Notes: generated from the letters alone by a model not told the origin. DNA of 64,000 nucleotides from Flavobacterium marginilacus (GCF_026870155.1 NZ_CP113975.1:2728001-2792000); one strand, 5' to 3'; counted from the first letter of the stretch, positions 36,993-47,300 are shown. Program-made: numbers and translations.

Positions 36993-39227
36993 ATGAAAAG
37001 TACGATTGAAACAACAAATTTTAAAACAGGGAATTGGAATAATGCAATTGATGTTTATGATTTTGTATTGCAAAATATTTCTCCGTATGAAGGTGATCAA
37101 AGTTTCTTAGCCGGTCCGTCTGAAAAGACTAATAAGCTATGGGATGTTTGTAAAGAAAATTTACTTGAAGAAAGAAAGAAAAACGGCTGTTTAGCTATTG
37201 ATACTAATATCATCTCTAATCTTACCTCATTCGGTCCTGGTTATATTGATAAAGACAATGAAGTAATTGTAGGTCTTCAGACTGACCAGTTATTAAAAAG
37301 AGCGATGAAACCTTTCGGAGGAATCAAATTAGTACAGTCTGCAGTTGCAGAAAGAGGTTTGACAGTTTCTGATGAAGTAGTTAAAATATTCAATTATGCT
37401 AAAGATCATAATCAAGCAGTATTTAGTGCTTATGACAGTGAAATTAGAGCATACCGCTCAAAACACTTATTAACAGGATTGCCTGATAATTATGCAAGAG
37501 GAAGAATCATTGGTGATTTTAGAAGAGTAGCACTTTATGGCGTAGACCGTCTTATCGAAGCTAAGAAAGAGGATTTTACTGCTGTTGCAGGTGAAATGAC
37601 AGATCATAAAGTACGTCTTAGAGAAGAAATCACGGAGCAGATAAATGCTTTACAGGATATGAAAATCATGGCCAATTCATACGGCATTGATATTTCTGTA
37701 CCTGCTGTAAATGCAAAAGAAGCTGTTCAATTTACATATTTAGCTTATTTAAGTGCGGTAAAAGAACAAGACGGCGCTGCAATGTCTTTGGGTAATGTTT
37801 CATCATTTTTGGATATTTATATCGAAAATGATTTGAAATCAGGTTTAATAAATGAGGAAGAAGCTCAGGAATTTATTGACCAGTTCGTTATGAAACTCCG
37901 TTTGGTGCGCCATTTGCGTCCAGGTGCCTATGATGAAATTTTTGGAGGAGATCCAACTTGGGTAACCGAAGCTATCGGCGGACAGCTTAACGATGGAAGA
38001 ACAAAAGTTACCAAAACTTCTTTTAGATTCTTACAGACTTTATATAATTTAGGAGCTTCTCCTGAACCAAACCTGACTATTCTTTGGTCTCAAAGCCTGC
38101 CACAGGGCTTTAAAGATTTTTGTGCCAAAGTTTCTATCGACACTTCTTCTCTTCAGTATGAGAATGATGATTTAATGCGTACCAACAGAGGATCTGATGA
38201 TTATGGAATTGCATGCTGTGTTTCATATCAAAAAATTGGTAAAACAATCCAGCATTTTGGAGCTCGTGCAAATTTACCAAAAGCACTGCTTATGGCTTTA
38301 AACGGCGGACGCGAGGAAGATAAAGGATCTGTTGTTATTAAAAACATCCCTCAAATGGCTGATGGTGTTCTTGATTATGATTCAGTTATGAACATATTTA
38401 AAACTACACTGGCAGAAGTAGCAAGAGTTTATGCAAAATCAATGTATATCATTCATTATATGCATGACAAATACTATTATGAAAGAGCACAGATGGCTTT
38501 GATTGATAGTGACCCAAATATTGATATTGCTTATGGTGCAGCTGGAATTTCAATTATTGCCGATTCCTTATCTGCTATCAAATATGCTAAAGTAACTCCT
38601 GTTAGAAACGACATCGGATTAACTGTAGATTTCAATATCGAAGGAGATTTTCCAAAATTCGGAAATGATGATGACCGAGTAGACAGTATCGCACAGGAAA
38701 TCACTACTATATTTATTACTGAATTGAGAAAACATACTGCTTACAAAAATGCAACTCCTACCCTGTCTTTATTGACTATTACATCAAATGTGATGTATGG
38801 TTCCAATACTGGTTCAACACCAGACGGACGCAAAGGCGGCGAAGCTTTTGCACCAGGAGCAAACCCAATGCACGGCAGAGATACAAATGGAGCTATTGCT
38901 TCTTTGAACTCAGTTAGTAAATTAAAATATCAGGATGCTCAGGATGGTATTTCATATACATTTACAATGGTTCCAAAATCTCTGGGTTCCGATAAAGAAG
39001 AACAGGTAGATAATCTGACAACGATTTTAAACAGTTACTTCGGCCGTAATGCACATCACTTGAATGTGAATGTCCTTAACAAAGAAACATTAATTGATGC
39101 TTACAACCATCCTGAAAATTACCCTCAGTTAACAATAAGAGTTTCTGGATATGCCGTAAACTTCGTTCGATTATCTAAAGCACATCAGCTTGAAGTTATT
39201 ACCAGAACTTTTCACGAAAGTTTATAA
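36993..39227 (+). CDS. pflB: Pyruvate formate-lyase
   Basis: A 744-residue glycyl-radical enzyme of normal length. The two catalytic cysteines are adjacent at Cys408-Cys409 in YGIACCVS. The glycyl-radical site is RVSGYAVNF with Gly719 near the C-terminus. The middle contains [30 protein letters not shown] and [20 protein letters not shown], as in E. coli PflB. It splits pyruvate and CoA into acetyl-CoA and formate without oxygen. It is followed by its activase after a terminator-like hairpin, suggesting partial read-through. Confidence 0.97.
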   Translation: MKSTIETTNFKTGNWNNAIDVYDFVLQNISPYEGDQSFLAGPSEKTNKLWDVCKENLLEERKKNGCLAIDTNIISNLTSFGPGYIDKDNEVIVGLQTDQLLKRAMKPFGGIKLVQSAVAERGLTVSDEVVKIFNYAKDHNQAVFSAYDSEIRAYRSKHLLTGLPDNYARGRIIGDFRRVALYGVDRLIEAKKEDFTAVAGEMTDHKVRLREEITEQINALQDMKIMANSYGIDISVPAVNAKEAVQFTYLAYLSAVKEQDGAAMSLGNVSSFLDIYIENDLKSGLINEEEAQEFIDQFVMKLRLVRHLRPGAYDEIFGGDPTWVTEAIGGQLNDGRTKVTKTSFRFLQTLYNLGASPEPNLTILWSQSLPQGFKDFCAKVSIDTSSLQYENDDLMRTNRGSDDYGIACCVSYQKIGKTIQHFGARANLPKALLMALNGGREEDKGSVVIKNIPQMADGVLDYDSVMNIFKTTLAEVARVYAKSMYIIHYMHDKYYYERAQMALIDSDPNIDIAYGAAGISIIADSLSAIKYAKVTPVRNDIGLTVDFNIEGDFPKFGNDDDRVDSIAQEITTIFITELRKHTAYKNATPTLSLLTITSNVMYGSNTGSTPDGRKGGEAFAPGANPMHGRDTNGAIASLNSVSKLKYQDAQDGISYTFTMVPKSLGSDKEEQVDNLTTILNSYFGRNAHHLNVNVLNKETLIDAYNHPENYPQLTIRVSGYAVNFVRLSKAHQLEVITRTFHESL

Positions 39228-39266
39228 ATTAACCAAATTAATTATAGATTTAAATTGAACCACATT

Positions 39267-39314
39267 AACCTGTCTAAAAAGAGCTGATCAAGTTCAGTTT
39301 AGGCAGGTTTTTTT
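39267..39314 (+). terminator. Attenuator/terminator between pflB and pflA
   Basis: AACCTGTCTAAA (39267-39278) pairs with TTTAGGCAGGTT (39298-39309) with one G-U wobble, then TTTTT. It lies between pflB and the activase gene and may reduce activase expression relative to the enzyme. Confidence 0.7.
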
Positions 39315-39328
39315 TAATCTTTTACAGA

Positions 39329-40111
39329 ATGTATTTTCCACAGCAACAATATACAGACGATTCAATAGACGCTCATAATCCTGACCTACTGCGAATCCAT
39401 TCTATTGAAACATTTGGAACTCATGACGGCCCTGGAATTCGAATGGTCATTTTTGTTCAGGGATGCCAGTTCAGATGCCTGTATTGTCAAAACCCTGACA
39501 CTCTGGATATTCATGGCGGTTCTTTTCTGCCTATTGAAGAACTAGTTGAAAAAGCGCTGCATCAAAAAACTTATTTTGGCAAAAAAGGAGGTATTACAGT
39601 TTCTGGAGGCGAACCTTTACTGCAGAGAGAAAAATTAATTCATTTTTTTGACCGTCTGCACGAAAACGGAATTCATACCTGTCTGGATTCTAATGGAAGA
39701 GTACTAGACTCTAAAACAGAACAATTACTCGAAAGAACCGATTTACTGCTATTGGATGTCAAACACATCAATAAAGAATGTCATAAAAAGCTGACTGGTG
39801 TAAAAAACAAAACAACTCTCCGATTAGCCGAATATAGAGAAAGTACTGGAAAACCCATGTGGCTGCGCTACGTTTTAGTACCAGGCTGGAGCGATCAGGA
39901 GGAATATCTTCATGAATGGGGACAATATTTTACTTCTTATAAAACAATCGAAAAAGTAGAAATCATTCCTTTCCATCAAATGGGAAAAAGCAAGTGGGAG
40001 TTATTAGGCTTAGAATATCAGTTAGCAGATACAAAACCGCACACAGCTGAAGAAGTAAATAAAGCTGCTGAAATATTCAGGCTGTACTTCAAAAATGTAA
40101 AAGTTAAATAA
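39329..40111 (+). CDS. pflA: Pyruvate formate-lyase activating enzyme
   Basis: A 260-residue radical-SAM protein. The cluster-binding CxxxCxxC is Cys46, Cys50 and Cys53 in GCQFRCLYC. GGEPLLQ and the following blocks fit the radical-SAM core, and the length is normal. It forms the glycyl radical on PflB using S-adenosylmethionine. It lies 101 bp downstream of pflB and 40 bp upstream of the OFA transporter gene, so the three probably act together in anaerobic pyruvate use. Confidence 0.96.
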   Translation: MYFPQQQYTDDSIDAHNPDLLRIHSIETFGTHDGPGIRMVIFVQGCQFRCLYCQNPDTLDIHGGSFLPIEELVEKALHQKTYFGKKGGITVSGGEPLLQREKLIHFFDRLHENGIHTCLDSNGRVLDSKTEQLLERTDLLLLDVKHINKECHKKLTGVKNKTTLRLAEYRESTGKPMWLRYVLVPGWSDQEEYLHEWGQYFTSYKTIEKVEIIPFHQMGKSKWELLGLEYQLADTKPHTAEEVNKAAEIFRLYFKNVKVK

Positions 40112-40151
40112 AAATTCAAGACAATTTTTTACAATAAAAAATTATACAATT

Positions 40152-41327
40152 ATGTCAAAAAATAAATATTTGATAGTATTGGCAGGAATGATTATGCAGT
40201 TATCCATAGGATCTATTTACGCTTACAGCAAATGGATTGAACCTTTAACCAAAGAATTAAACTGGGATGCTCACGATACCAAAACAGGATTCAGTCTTGC
40301 CATTTGTTTCTTAGGATTAACGGCTGCTTTCATGGGGAAATTTGCCCAAAAAATTGGCCCAATGAAATCAGGATTAATTGCAGCTTTGTTTTTAACTATA
40401 GGATTACTAGGAGGTGCCTTAGCGGTCAAAATAAATTCTATGAGTTTATTTTACCTTACTTACGGAGTTTTACAAGGCATTGGTTTGGGATTTGGATATA
40501 TTGCACCTGTTTACACAGTTGTAAAATGGTTTCCAGACCGTCCGGGATTGGCTTCGGGAATTATTATTATGTCATTTGCATTGGGATCTTTATTGGCTTC
40601 TTTTTTAATTGGGCCTTTATATGCTTCAATGGGCCTTTCAGGAGCATTTACTGTTTTAGGAATCGGTTATGGAATTTGCATGCTTTTGAGTGCTTTATAT
40701 TTGGCAAATCCAATAAGCTCCGATGAAAATCAGCATGCACATATCGATTTGACTCCAAAACAAATAGTGACAGACAGGCGTTTTATCGCACTTTGGTTAT
40801 TATTATTCCTGAACGTTTGCGGTGGCATTGCCATAATCTCAAAAGCGGCTGTTTTAGGAGAAGAAGTTGTTGGAATGAGTACTGCACAAGCAACTATTTT
40901 TGTTGCAATTATAGGTTTGTTTAATGGAATTGGACGTTTATTTTGGTCAAGTATTTCAGATAAAATTGGCTGTTGGGCAGCTTTTATGTTTTTTATCGGA
41001 ATCAATGCAATCTGTTTCGCATTAATACCAACTTTTTCAAGCAGTCAAATTTCGTTTCAAACATTAACTTTTATTATTATTGCGGGTTATGGCGCAGGTT
41101 TTGCTACTATGCCTTCTTTTGTAAAAAGCATTTTTGGTGCTGAAAAATACGGTCAGATACTTGGTTACACATTGACCGCTTGGTCTGCGGCTGGATTTGC
41201 TGGTCCGCTGCTATTAGGCTTGACTGCTGATATTTCAATTTTTTATTTGTTTGCAGTATTGCTGCTCTTCGCTTTGTTTGTCGGGCTATGGCTCAAGACA
41301 TTATTATTAAAACCTGTTGCTTCTTAA
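40152..41327 (+). CDS. OFA-family MFS antiporter (oxalate/formate-type)
   Basis: A 391-residue, roughly 12-helix MFS protein of the OFA family. It shows GSIYAYSKWIEPL (OFA-typical first helix), GLGFGYIAPVYTVVKWFPDRPGLASG (family signature, about residues 115-140) and GIGRLFWSSISDKIG. Its location 40 bp after pflA suggests it exports the formate made by PflB or exchanges it for another acid. Related proteins carry oxalate, lactate or other monocarboxylates, so the substrate is inferred from context only. It ends at a bidirectional terminator. Confidence 0.88.
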   Translation: MSKNKYLIVLAGMIMQLSIGSIYAYSKWIEPLTKELNWDAHDTKTGFSLAICFLGLTAAFMGKFAQKIGPMKSGLIAALFLTIGLLGGALAVKINSMSLFYLTYGVLQGIGLGFGYIAPVYTVVKWFPDRPGLASGIIIMSFALGSLLASFLIGPLYASMGLSGAFTVLGIGYGICMLLSALYLANPISSDENQHAHIDLTPKQIVTDRRFIALWLLLFLNVCGGIAIISKAAVLGEEVVGMSTAQATIFVAIIGLFNGIGRLFWSSISDKIGCWAAFMFFIGINAICFALIPTFSSSQISFQTLTFIIIAGYGAGFATMPSFVKSIFGAEKYGQILGYTLTAWSAAGFAGPLLLGLTADISIFYLFAVLLLFALFVGLWLKTLLLKPVAS

Positions 41328-41332
41328 TATAT

Positions 41333-41369
41333 AAAAAGGCTCAAAACTCACATTAGTTTGAGCCTTTTT
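41333..41369. terminator. Bidirectional terminator between OFA and NAD(P)H oxidoreductase genes
   Basis: AAAAAGGCTCAAA (41333-41345) and TTTGAGCCTTTTT (41357-41369) are perfectly inverted around an 11-nt loop. It lies between two convergent genes and works in both directions. Confidence 0.85.
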
Positions 41370-41380
41370 AAATTATTACA

Positions 41381-41959
41381 TTATTTGAGCTGTGATCCCA
41401 ATTGAAAAATTTTACGCATCCATTTTTCACGCTGTTTTTCATCAGAACTTTTAATTATGCCGACATAAGTTACTTTTACAGGTTTTACCCCGCAAAATTC
41501 TAATACTGCTTTTTTTAATTGATTGACACTTGGTTTTGAATTGAATAAATAATAATACCAGCTCGGCTGATCAAGTGTAGTAATGATATGTGCCGTTTTT
41601 CCTTTCAATAATTTATCCCACCAAACCGAATTTTCACGGTATTGAAAAGCCATTCCAGGCAAAAAAAGCCTATCAATAAAGCCTTTGGTAATTGCAGGAA
41701 GACCGCCCCACCAGACAGGATGAATCCATACCAAATGATCGGCTTTTTTAATTTTTTCCCAAGCCTCAATTAAATCGGGTTCTAAATCTATTCTTTTTTG
41801 ATAGCCGTAAGCTAAATTTGGATTGAACTTTAAATCTGCAATAAAAATGGTTTCAATATTTGCTTTTGCTTCCAAAGCGCCGTTTTTATAGGATTCCGCT
41901 AAAGCAAAATTATAACTGGCAGTATTAGGATGCCCGTTTATTATCAGGATATTTTTCAT
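41381..41959 (-). CDS. NAD(P)H-dependent quinone oxidoreductase-like flavoprotein
   Basis: The ATG at 41957-41959 gives 192 residues (MKNILIINGHPN); an earlier ATG would add six. The flavodoxin-like fold has the FMN-binding NGHPNTASYN at the N-terminus and WIHPVWWGGLPAITKGFIDRLF, the MdaB/KefF-type signature, in the middle. It probably reduces quinones with NAD(P)H using FMN/FAD. It lies 57 bp after a Crp/Fnr-type regulator gene on the same strand, which could control it. Confidence 0.85.
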   Translation of the reverse strand: MKNILIINGHPNTASYNFALAESYKNGALEAKANIETIFIADLKFNPNLAYGYQKRIDLEPDLIEAWEKIKKADHLVWIHPVWWGGLPAITKGFIDRLFLPGMAFQYRENSVWWDKLLKGKTAHIITTLDQPSWYYYLFNSKPSVNQLKKAVLEFCGVKPVKVTYVGIIKSSDEKQREKWMRKIFQLGSQLK

Positions 41960-42016
41960 AAAATTATTTTTTATCAAAAATATTCTAAGTAATTTTCTTA
42001 AAACAGGACAAATGTC

Positions 42017-42580
42017 TTAAAATACAGCAGTCTGTCTTATTCTGCTTAAATGTCTTGTTGAAACTCCTAAGTATGATGCTAAATAAATCAATGGAATGTA
42101 TTGAATGTACTTCTGATGATTTATAAACAATGCTTCGTATCGTTCTATTGAAGATCTTTTTTGCAGTGATGAAATTCGGTTATGCAGATTGACAACTTCA
42201 TTTTCGGCTATCTTTCTGCCGATATCAGCCCATCTAAAACTAGAACTAAAAAGTTTTTCGACAGCCGTTTTATCAATTACTTCCAATTCGCAGTCAGTAA
42301 TCGCCTGAATGTTTTCATCTGTTGGATTTTGTGTAATAAAACTCGAAAAAGCAGTCATGAATTCATTCTCAAAAGTGAAACAGTTGGTTATTTCATCTCC
42401 TTTTGAATTGATAAAAAAAGAGCGCATAATTCCGGATTTTACGAATACAATTTCATTACAGACCTGATTTTCAGAAATTAAATAATCTGATTTTTTAATT
42501 TTTCTGTAAGTGATTAAACTATTTAACAGCTGACATTCTTCTGGATTTAATTGAAATAAATATTGAAAAATTTCTATCAT
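42017..42580 (-). CDS. Crp/Fnr-family transcriptional regulator
   Basis: A 187-residue protein with a cyclic-nucleotide-binding-like beta-barrel (about residues 25-115, YLISENQVCNEIVFVKSGIMRSFF) and a C-terminal helix-turn-helix (IPLIYLASYLGVSTRHLSRIR, about residues 160-181). There is no Cys cluster at the N-terminus, so it is not an [4Fe-4S] FNR. The length is short for the family but normal for Bacteroidota members without a long hinge. It is next to the flavoprotein gene and probably regulates it. The inducer is unknown. Confidence 0.85.
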   Translation of the reverse strand: MIEIFQYLFQLNPEECQLLNSLITYRKIKKSDYLISENQVCNEIVFVKSGIMRSFFINSKGDEITNCFTFENEFMTAFSSFITQNPTDENIQAITDCELEVIDKTAVEKLFSSSFRWADIGRKIAENEVVNLHNRISSLQKRSSIERYEALFINHQKYIQYIPLIYLASYLGVSTRHLSRIRQTAVF

Positions 42581-42608
42581 CTTAGATTAATTCTGTTCTA
42601 TTTTTCAA

Positions 42609-43499
42609 TTAAATTTTACCATAATACATAGCTTTCACAATACCATCAGAAAGTCCAATTTTTGGAACATAAATCTGTCTTGCTCCACTCCATTTCATTG
42701 CATTTAGATAAATTCGGGTAGCCGGAACAATAACGTCTGCCCTGTCTGGATTAAGCCCTAACTGGGAAATTCTTTGCTCATAAGTCAAGGAATTCAAATA
42801 AGCATATTGGGAATTCATATAAATGTATGACAAAGGTTTTTCCTGTAGTTTGCCTGACATTTTAAATAATTTATTAATATTACCACCAGATCCTATCAAA
42901 GTAACTTCTTCATAATCGGCGGTGTTCTGCTTAATCCATTTTTCTATTTCTTCCCAGACAACATCACAGACCATTTCATTCAGCAGCCTAACAGTTCCTG
43001 CTTTGAATGATCTTGAATTCACCATTTTACCATTTGAAAACAAAGTAAATTCGGTACTTCCGCCTCCAACATCTACAAACAGATACGTTTCGTCTGTTTT
43101 TAATAAATGATGTAAATCGGTTGAAGCAATTATCGCCGCTTCTTTTTTGCCGTCAATAATTTCTATTTTGATGTCTGCCTTCTTTTTTATCAGAGCGACT
43201 ACTTCTTTGGCGTTATAAGCCTCACGCATAGCTGATGTAGCAAATGCCATATAACGTTCTACTTTATGTACTTTCATTAATAAATTGAAAGCTTTCATCG
43301 CATCGACCATTCGGTCAATATTCTCAGGAGAAATTTCTCCTACTGTAAAAGCATCCTGACCCAAACGGATAGGAACACGGACTAATGAACTTTTATTAAA
43401 CTGCGGGTCTTTATCATCTTCTTCTACAATATTGGCAATCAATAAACGCATGGCATTCGATCCAATATCAATAGCAGCATATTTTTTAATTTTAATCAT
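42609..43499 (-). CDS. ppx: Exopolyphosphatase (Ppx/GppA family)
   Basis: A 296-residue Ppx/GppA phosphatase with the ASKHA-fold motifs: AAIDIGSNAMRLLI at residues 8-21 for phosphate 1 binding and LFVDVGGGSTEF for phosphate 2. The length fits the short, two-domain type; the C-terminal HD-like extension of E. coli Ppx is absent. It removes terminal phosphate from polyphosphate, or hydrolyses pppGpp. It lies 40 bp after ppk1 on the same strand, so synthesis and breakdown of polyphosphate are encoded together. Confidence 0.88.
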   Translation of the reverse strand: MIKIKKYAAIDIGSNAMRLLIANIVEEDDKDPQFNKSSLVRVPIRLGQDAFTVGEISPENIDRMVDAMKAFNLLMKVHKVERYMAFATSAMREAYNAKEVVALIKKKADIKIEIIDGKKEAAIIASTDLHHLLKTDETYLFVDVGGGSTEFTLFSNGKMVNSRSFKAGTVRLLNEMVCDVVWEEIEKWIKQNTADYEEVTLIGSGGNINKLFKMSGKLQEKPLSYIYMNSQYAYLNSLTYEQRISQLGLNPDRADVIVPATRIYLNAMKWSGARQIYVPKIGLSDGIVKAMYYGKI

Positions 43500-43539
43500 A
43501 TTCTCTAGGATGCGATTTAATTCTGTAGGTTTCGTTTTT

Positions 43540-45615
43540 TTAATCTTCTTTCAGTTCTTCAATCAATTCAGCTTTTCTCTGGTAATATTTGTAGGTTTCC
43601 CATTGTGCCCTAAAAATTGGATTATCACCCCTCACTCTATATTTATTATCCAATTTATAAGAATGAAATCTGGCTTTTACATTTCCTTTCCACCCAATAT
43701 CAAAATTATCAATCAGTTCATTTTTTATGTCCTGATCATAAATAGGGCAGGTTACTTCTACTCTGGCGTCAATATTTCGGGTCATTATATCAGCAGATGA
43801 AATATAAACATCCGTAAATCCGGCATTTCCAAAAATATAAACTCTTGAATGCTCTAAATAGTTATCAACTATACTGATAGCTTCAATATTTTCACTCAAT
43901 CCTTTAATTCCAGGAATTAATGAACAGATACCTCTTACCTCTAACTGGATTTTTACTCCGGCATTGCCTGCTTCATACAATTTATCAATCATAGCTAAGT
44001 CGGACAGGCTGTTCATTTTTAATTTCATGTACGTTTTTCTTCCGGCCAAAGCATGAGCAATTTCCCTGTCTATTAATTTGATAAAACGGTTTCTAGTGTA
44101 CTGCGGTGAAACAATAAGGTGTTTATAACGCTGCACTTTATAATTAGTATCAAAAAAATCAAATATTTTAGATATGTCTTTCAAAATTTGGGGATGACAT
44201 GTAAAAAGTGTCACATCGGTATAAATCTTGGCAGTAGATTCATTAAAATTTCCAGTCGAAATAAAGCCGTACCTTTTGATTTTATTTTTTTCATGTCTTT
44301 CAATAACGCAGACTTTACTGTGAACTTTTAACCCTTTTATTCCAAATATAAGTTCTATGCCTTCGGTCTGCATCTGCTCTGCATAGGAAATATTTGAAGC
44401 TTCATCAAAGCGGGCCTGCAATTCGATCTGGACAATTACTTTCTTTCCATTTTTAGCAGCGTTAATTAATGAGCTGATAATCTGGGAATTTTTTGCTAAT
44501 CGGTATAATGTAATTTTTATAGAACTTACTTTTGGATCTAAAGCTGCCTCGCGCAAAAATTTAATTAAATAAGAGAACGACTGATATGGAGCATTCAATA
44601 GATAATCTTTCTCAGCAATTTTGCTTAAAATACTTCCTTCAAGACTTAGTCCAGGTACTGGAAGAGGATCATTTTTTTTATATAACAAATCAAATCTTCC
44701 AAGATTAGGAAAATCCATATAATCTCTCCTGTTGTGATATCTTCCACCGGGAATAATACTATCGGTAGAATCAATATTCATTTTTTCAAGAAAAAATTTA
44801 AGGGTATCCCTGCTTATTTCCTGATCGTAAATAAAACGCACCGGCTCTCCTATCCTTCTATCCTTAACACTCGAAGATATTTTTTCAAGCATACTTTTGC
44901 TCAAATCACTGTCAATGTCTAACTGTGCATCTCTTGTTATTTTTATCATATGAGCTGAAACGCTTTCATAATTAAAAATATTGAAGATACTGCTCAAATG
45001 CATTCTAATGACATCATCAATTAAAATAACATATTGCTTTTCATTACTCGAAGGCAGTACAACAAAACGGTTAACCATTTTAGGAATTTCAATAATGGCG
45101 TAACGTACTTCCTGATTTTTTTTCATCACGAGTTTTACAGCCAGATATCCTAATGAATCTTTCAAAATAGGAAATTCTGCTAAATCATTTAAAATAATCG
45201 TAACAAGTTCGGGGCTTAACTTTTGTATAAAAAATTCTTTCAAAAAAGCTTCTTGCTCACTATTTATATCATTTTCATGGATAATAAATATATTTTCAGT
45301 TTCCAGCCGTTCTTCGATATTATTAAGTATCCTTAAACTTTCGGACTGCTGCTGTATAACAATTTTGGTTATATCCTTAATTAACTGCTGTGCAGTTACT
45401 CCTCCAAAATATTTTTCTCCAGATATGCCGCTCAGACTTAATCGTCTGATAGCAGCAAATCTAACTCTAAAAAATTCATCCAGATTATTTGAAAATATCC
45501 CTAAAAATCGCAACCTGTCTAATAATGGAACTGAATCATCTGCAGCTTCTTGAAGTACTCTAGCGTTAAAAGCTAACCAGCTTTTTTCTCTATCAATATA
45601 TCTTTGTTCAAACAC
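43540..45615 (-). CDS. ppk1: Polyphosphate kinase 1
   Basis: A 691-residue PPK1 of normal length. The N-terminus SWLAFNARVLQEAADDSVPLLDRLRFLGIFSNNLDEFFRVR is the family signature. The autophosphorylated histidine is His432 in GLKVHSKVCVIER. The C-terminal phospholipase-D-like domain includes FGNAGFTDVYISSADIMTRNIDARVEV. It makes polyphosphate from ATP. It lies 8 bp after sixA and 40 bp before ppx. Confidence 0.95.
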   Translation of the reverse strand: MFEQRYIDREKSWLAFNARVLQEAADDSVPLLDRLRFLGIFSNNLDEFFRVRFAAIRRLSLSGISGEKYFGGVTAQQLIKDITKIVIQQQSESLRILNNIEERLETENIFIIHENDINSEQEAFLKEFFIQKLSPELVTIILNDLAEFPILKDSLGYLAVKLVMKKNQEVRYAIIEIPKMVNRFVVLPSSNEKQYVILIDDVIRMHLSSIFNIFNYESVSAHMIKITRDAQLDIDSDLSKSMLEKISSSVKDRRIGEPVRFIYDQEISRDTLKFFLEKMNIDSTDSIIPGGRYHNRRDYMDFPNLGRFDLLYKKNDPLPVPGLSLEGSILSKIAEKDYLLNAPYQSFSYLIKFLREAALDPKVSSIKITLYRLAKNSQIISSLINAAKNGKKVIVQIELQARFDEASNISYAEQMQTEGIELIFGIKGLKVHSKVCVIERHEKNKIKRYGFISTGNFNESTAKIYTDVTLFTCHPQILKDISKIFDFFDTNYKVQRYKHLIVSPQYTRNRFIKLIDREIAHALAGRKTYMKLKMNSLSDLAMIDKLYEAGNAGVKIQLEVRGICSLIPGIKGLSENIEAISIVDNYLEHSRVYIFGNAGFTDVYISSADIMTRNIDARVEVTCPIYDQDIKNELIDNFDIGWKGNVKARFHSYKLDNKYRVRGDNPIFRAQWETYKYYQRKAELIEELKED

Positions 45616-45623
45616 TTTTTTAT

Positions 45624-46109
45624 TTATTTTAAATCTCGGGGAAATACTGTTTTTTTTGTCTTGCCTTTATTAATAGAATCCCAGCTTTCACTATTGAATT
45701 CTATGTGAACAAATCCGGCTGTAGGTACATTATCAATGTATACATCACCAAATTTATTAACAAAATTCGTAATAGCCTCGTTATGCCCAAATATTATTAT
45801 GTTATCATTTCCATTGCTTTCAAGTTTAATGATCTTTTCTAATTTTCTTTCATCGAAAGTATATAAGTCATCTTTGTAAATAATGCTTTCCAATGGATAA
45901 TTTATATTTTGAGCAAAAATCATTGCTGTTTCTACTGCCCTCTCAGCAGTACTGCTCCATATAGTATATGTTTTTGGCAAAAATTTGCTAACATGTGACG
46001 AAACCAAATGCGCACTTTTCATTCCCTGCGAAGTCAGAGGTCTGTCTTTATCATGTAAAGGTGCCTCCCAACTGGATTTTGCATGCCGAATTAAAATTAG
46101 ATTTTTCAT
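45624..46109 (-). CDS. SixA-type histidine phosphatase
   Basis: A 161-residue phosphatase of the histidine (phosphoglycerate-mutase-like) superfamily. The catalytic RHAKSSW has His9 at the N-terminus, and the second conserved histidine is in IIIFGHNEAI. The fold and length match SixA, which removes phosphate from phosphohistidine. Being first of the sixA-ppk1-ppx series suggests it may dephosphorylate the phospho-His432 intermediate of PPK1, but this is inference. In E. coli, SixA acts on the nitrogen phosphotransferase system. Confidence 0.85.
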   Translation of the reverse strand: MKNLILIRHAKSSWEAPLHDKDRPLTSQGMKSAHLVSSHVSKFLPKTYTIWSSTAERAVETAMIFAQNINYPLESIIYKDDLYTFDERKLEKIIKLESNGNDNIIIFGHNEAITNFVNKFGDVYIDNVPTAGFVHIEFNSESWDSINKGKTKKTVFPRDLK

Positions 46110-46937
46110 ACGTTAAAATATTATTTCTTAAACACTAATGACAAGAGCAATACCCAAAATCCGTCGCATAAAATGAATTTTAGAAAATAAATTATTTATA
46201 CTAAAATAAAGGATTTGCAGTTAAATCAGTTTACAAAATCATTAAGGACTTACAATTTACAAAAAAGTTTAGAATATTAAACTTAAATTTTCATTTGAAA
46301 TTACAAACTTTTTAAGAGTCATCTGTTGATTTAACCACAAGAAAGTTCTTAAACGCTTAAGACTAAAATCACTAAATAAGAATTTGTCCATCTAAAATTT
46401 GCTAAAAAAAACAATAAACTAATTCACTAAATATATTAAAATCTTTTAAACTTGAAATTTTTCATACAATCTTGTCTTTTATTAAAACCATTAGTTAATC
46501 AGAGTTTTTATTTATTGAATTTTATTTCAAATTATACGCAAATAATTTAAGCACTATATAAATTAAAAAAAATCTTATTGATTTTATCAATAGTGTGTTA
46601 AATTAAATATTTTGGCTTTGTAGGATTTTACCAGAGAGATTACTTTTGAATTATTCGTGTTTTTCATACACTTTTTTATATTATTCAAAAATAATTAACA
46701 ATTTACTTACGATATTCTAAAAATATAATCAGTTTTTCAAATATAATTTCTTACAGACATAACTATTCAACGATTATTTCAGCCTTTCAAAGAAAAAGAT
46801 ATTGTAATGAAAACATTCTTATTAAATTTGGTAAACAATTTGATGATATAGTATTATTTTTTTTCCTAAAAAAAAATCAATATCACAAAAAAGGACTTGG
46901 ATTTTATGTTGATTATTAATAATTAGCAAATAGCAAA
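46110..46937. other. AT-rich non-coding region upstream of the repeat array
   Basis: About 830 bases with no gene I can support. Stops occur in all frames, and long A/T runs are common. A mini-frame at 46807-46851 starts with MKTF, like the downstream adhesin, but is only 14 codons. No strong promoter, terminator or RNA structure was found. Confidence 0.5.
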
Positions 46938-47300
46938 TTTGGGTTAAACTCCCAAATCACAGCCAAAATAGAATCAAAAAAGCTCACTTCAGCTTTATTG
47001 ATTTCATTTGAGATAAAATTTTGATTTAGTTTCCAAATCTGAATCAAAAAAGGATAAAAAAGTATATCTGTTTTTTACTTGTTTTAGGCACCACTGGAAT
47101 TTTGATTTAGTTCCCAGATATAAATCAAAATAGAATTTTAAAAAGTATATCTGTTTTTACTTGTTTCATGCACATTGGAGTTTTGATTTAGTTCCAAAAT
47201 CTGAATCAAAGCTGAATTTAAAAAGTATATCTGTTTTTACTTATTTCAAGCACATTGGAATTTTGATTTAGTCCTAAAAATACGAATCAAAATTGGATCA
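46938..47300. repeat. 81-bp direct tandem repeat array, about 4.5 copies
   Basis: The marker TTTTGATTTAG begins at 47019, 47100, 47181 and 47261, giving periods of 81, 81 and 80 bp. A degenerate copy starts at 46938, and a looser TTGATTT...AAATCAA pair occurs at 47370-47396. Each copy holds an imperfect hairpin (TTTGATTTAG...CTGAATCAAA) and an AAAGTATATCTGTTTTTACTT segment. No reading frame runs through the array, so it is not coding. It is upstream of the giant adhesin gene and could be a regulatory, leader or protein-binding array. Confidence 0.75.

Noticed and set aside
46807..46851. Mini-ORF starting MKTF, like the adhesin start
   Set aside because: Only 14 codons with no supporting signal; likely chance in AT-rich DNA.
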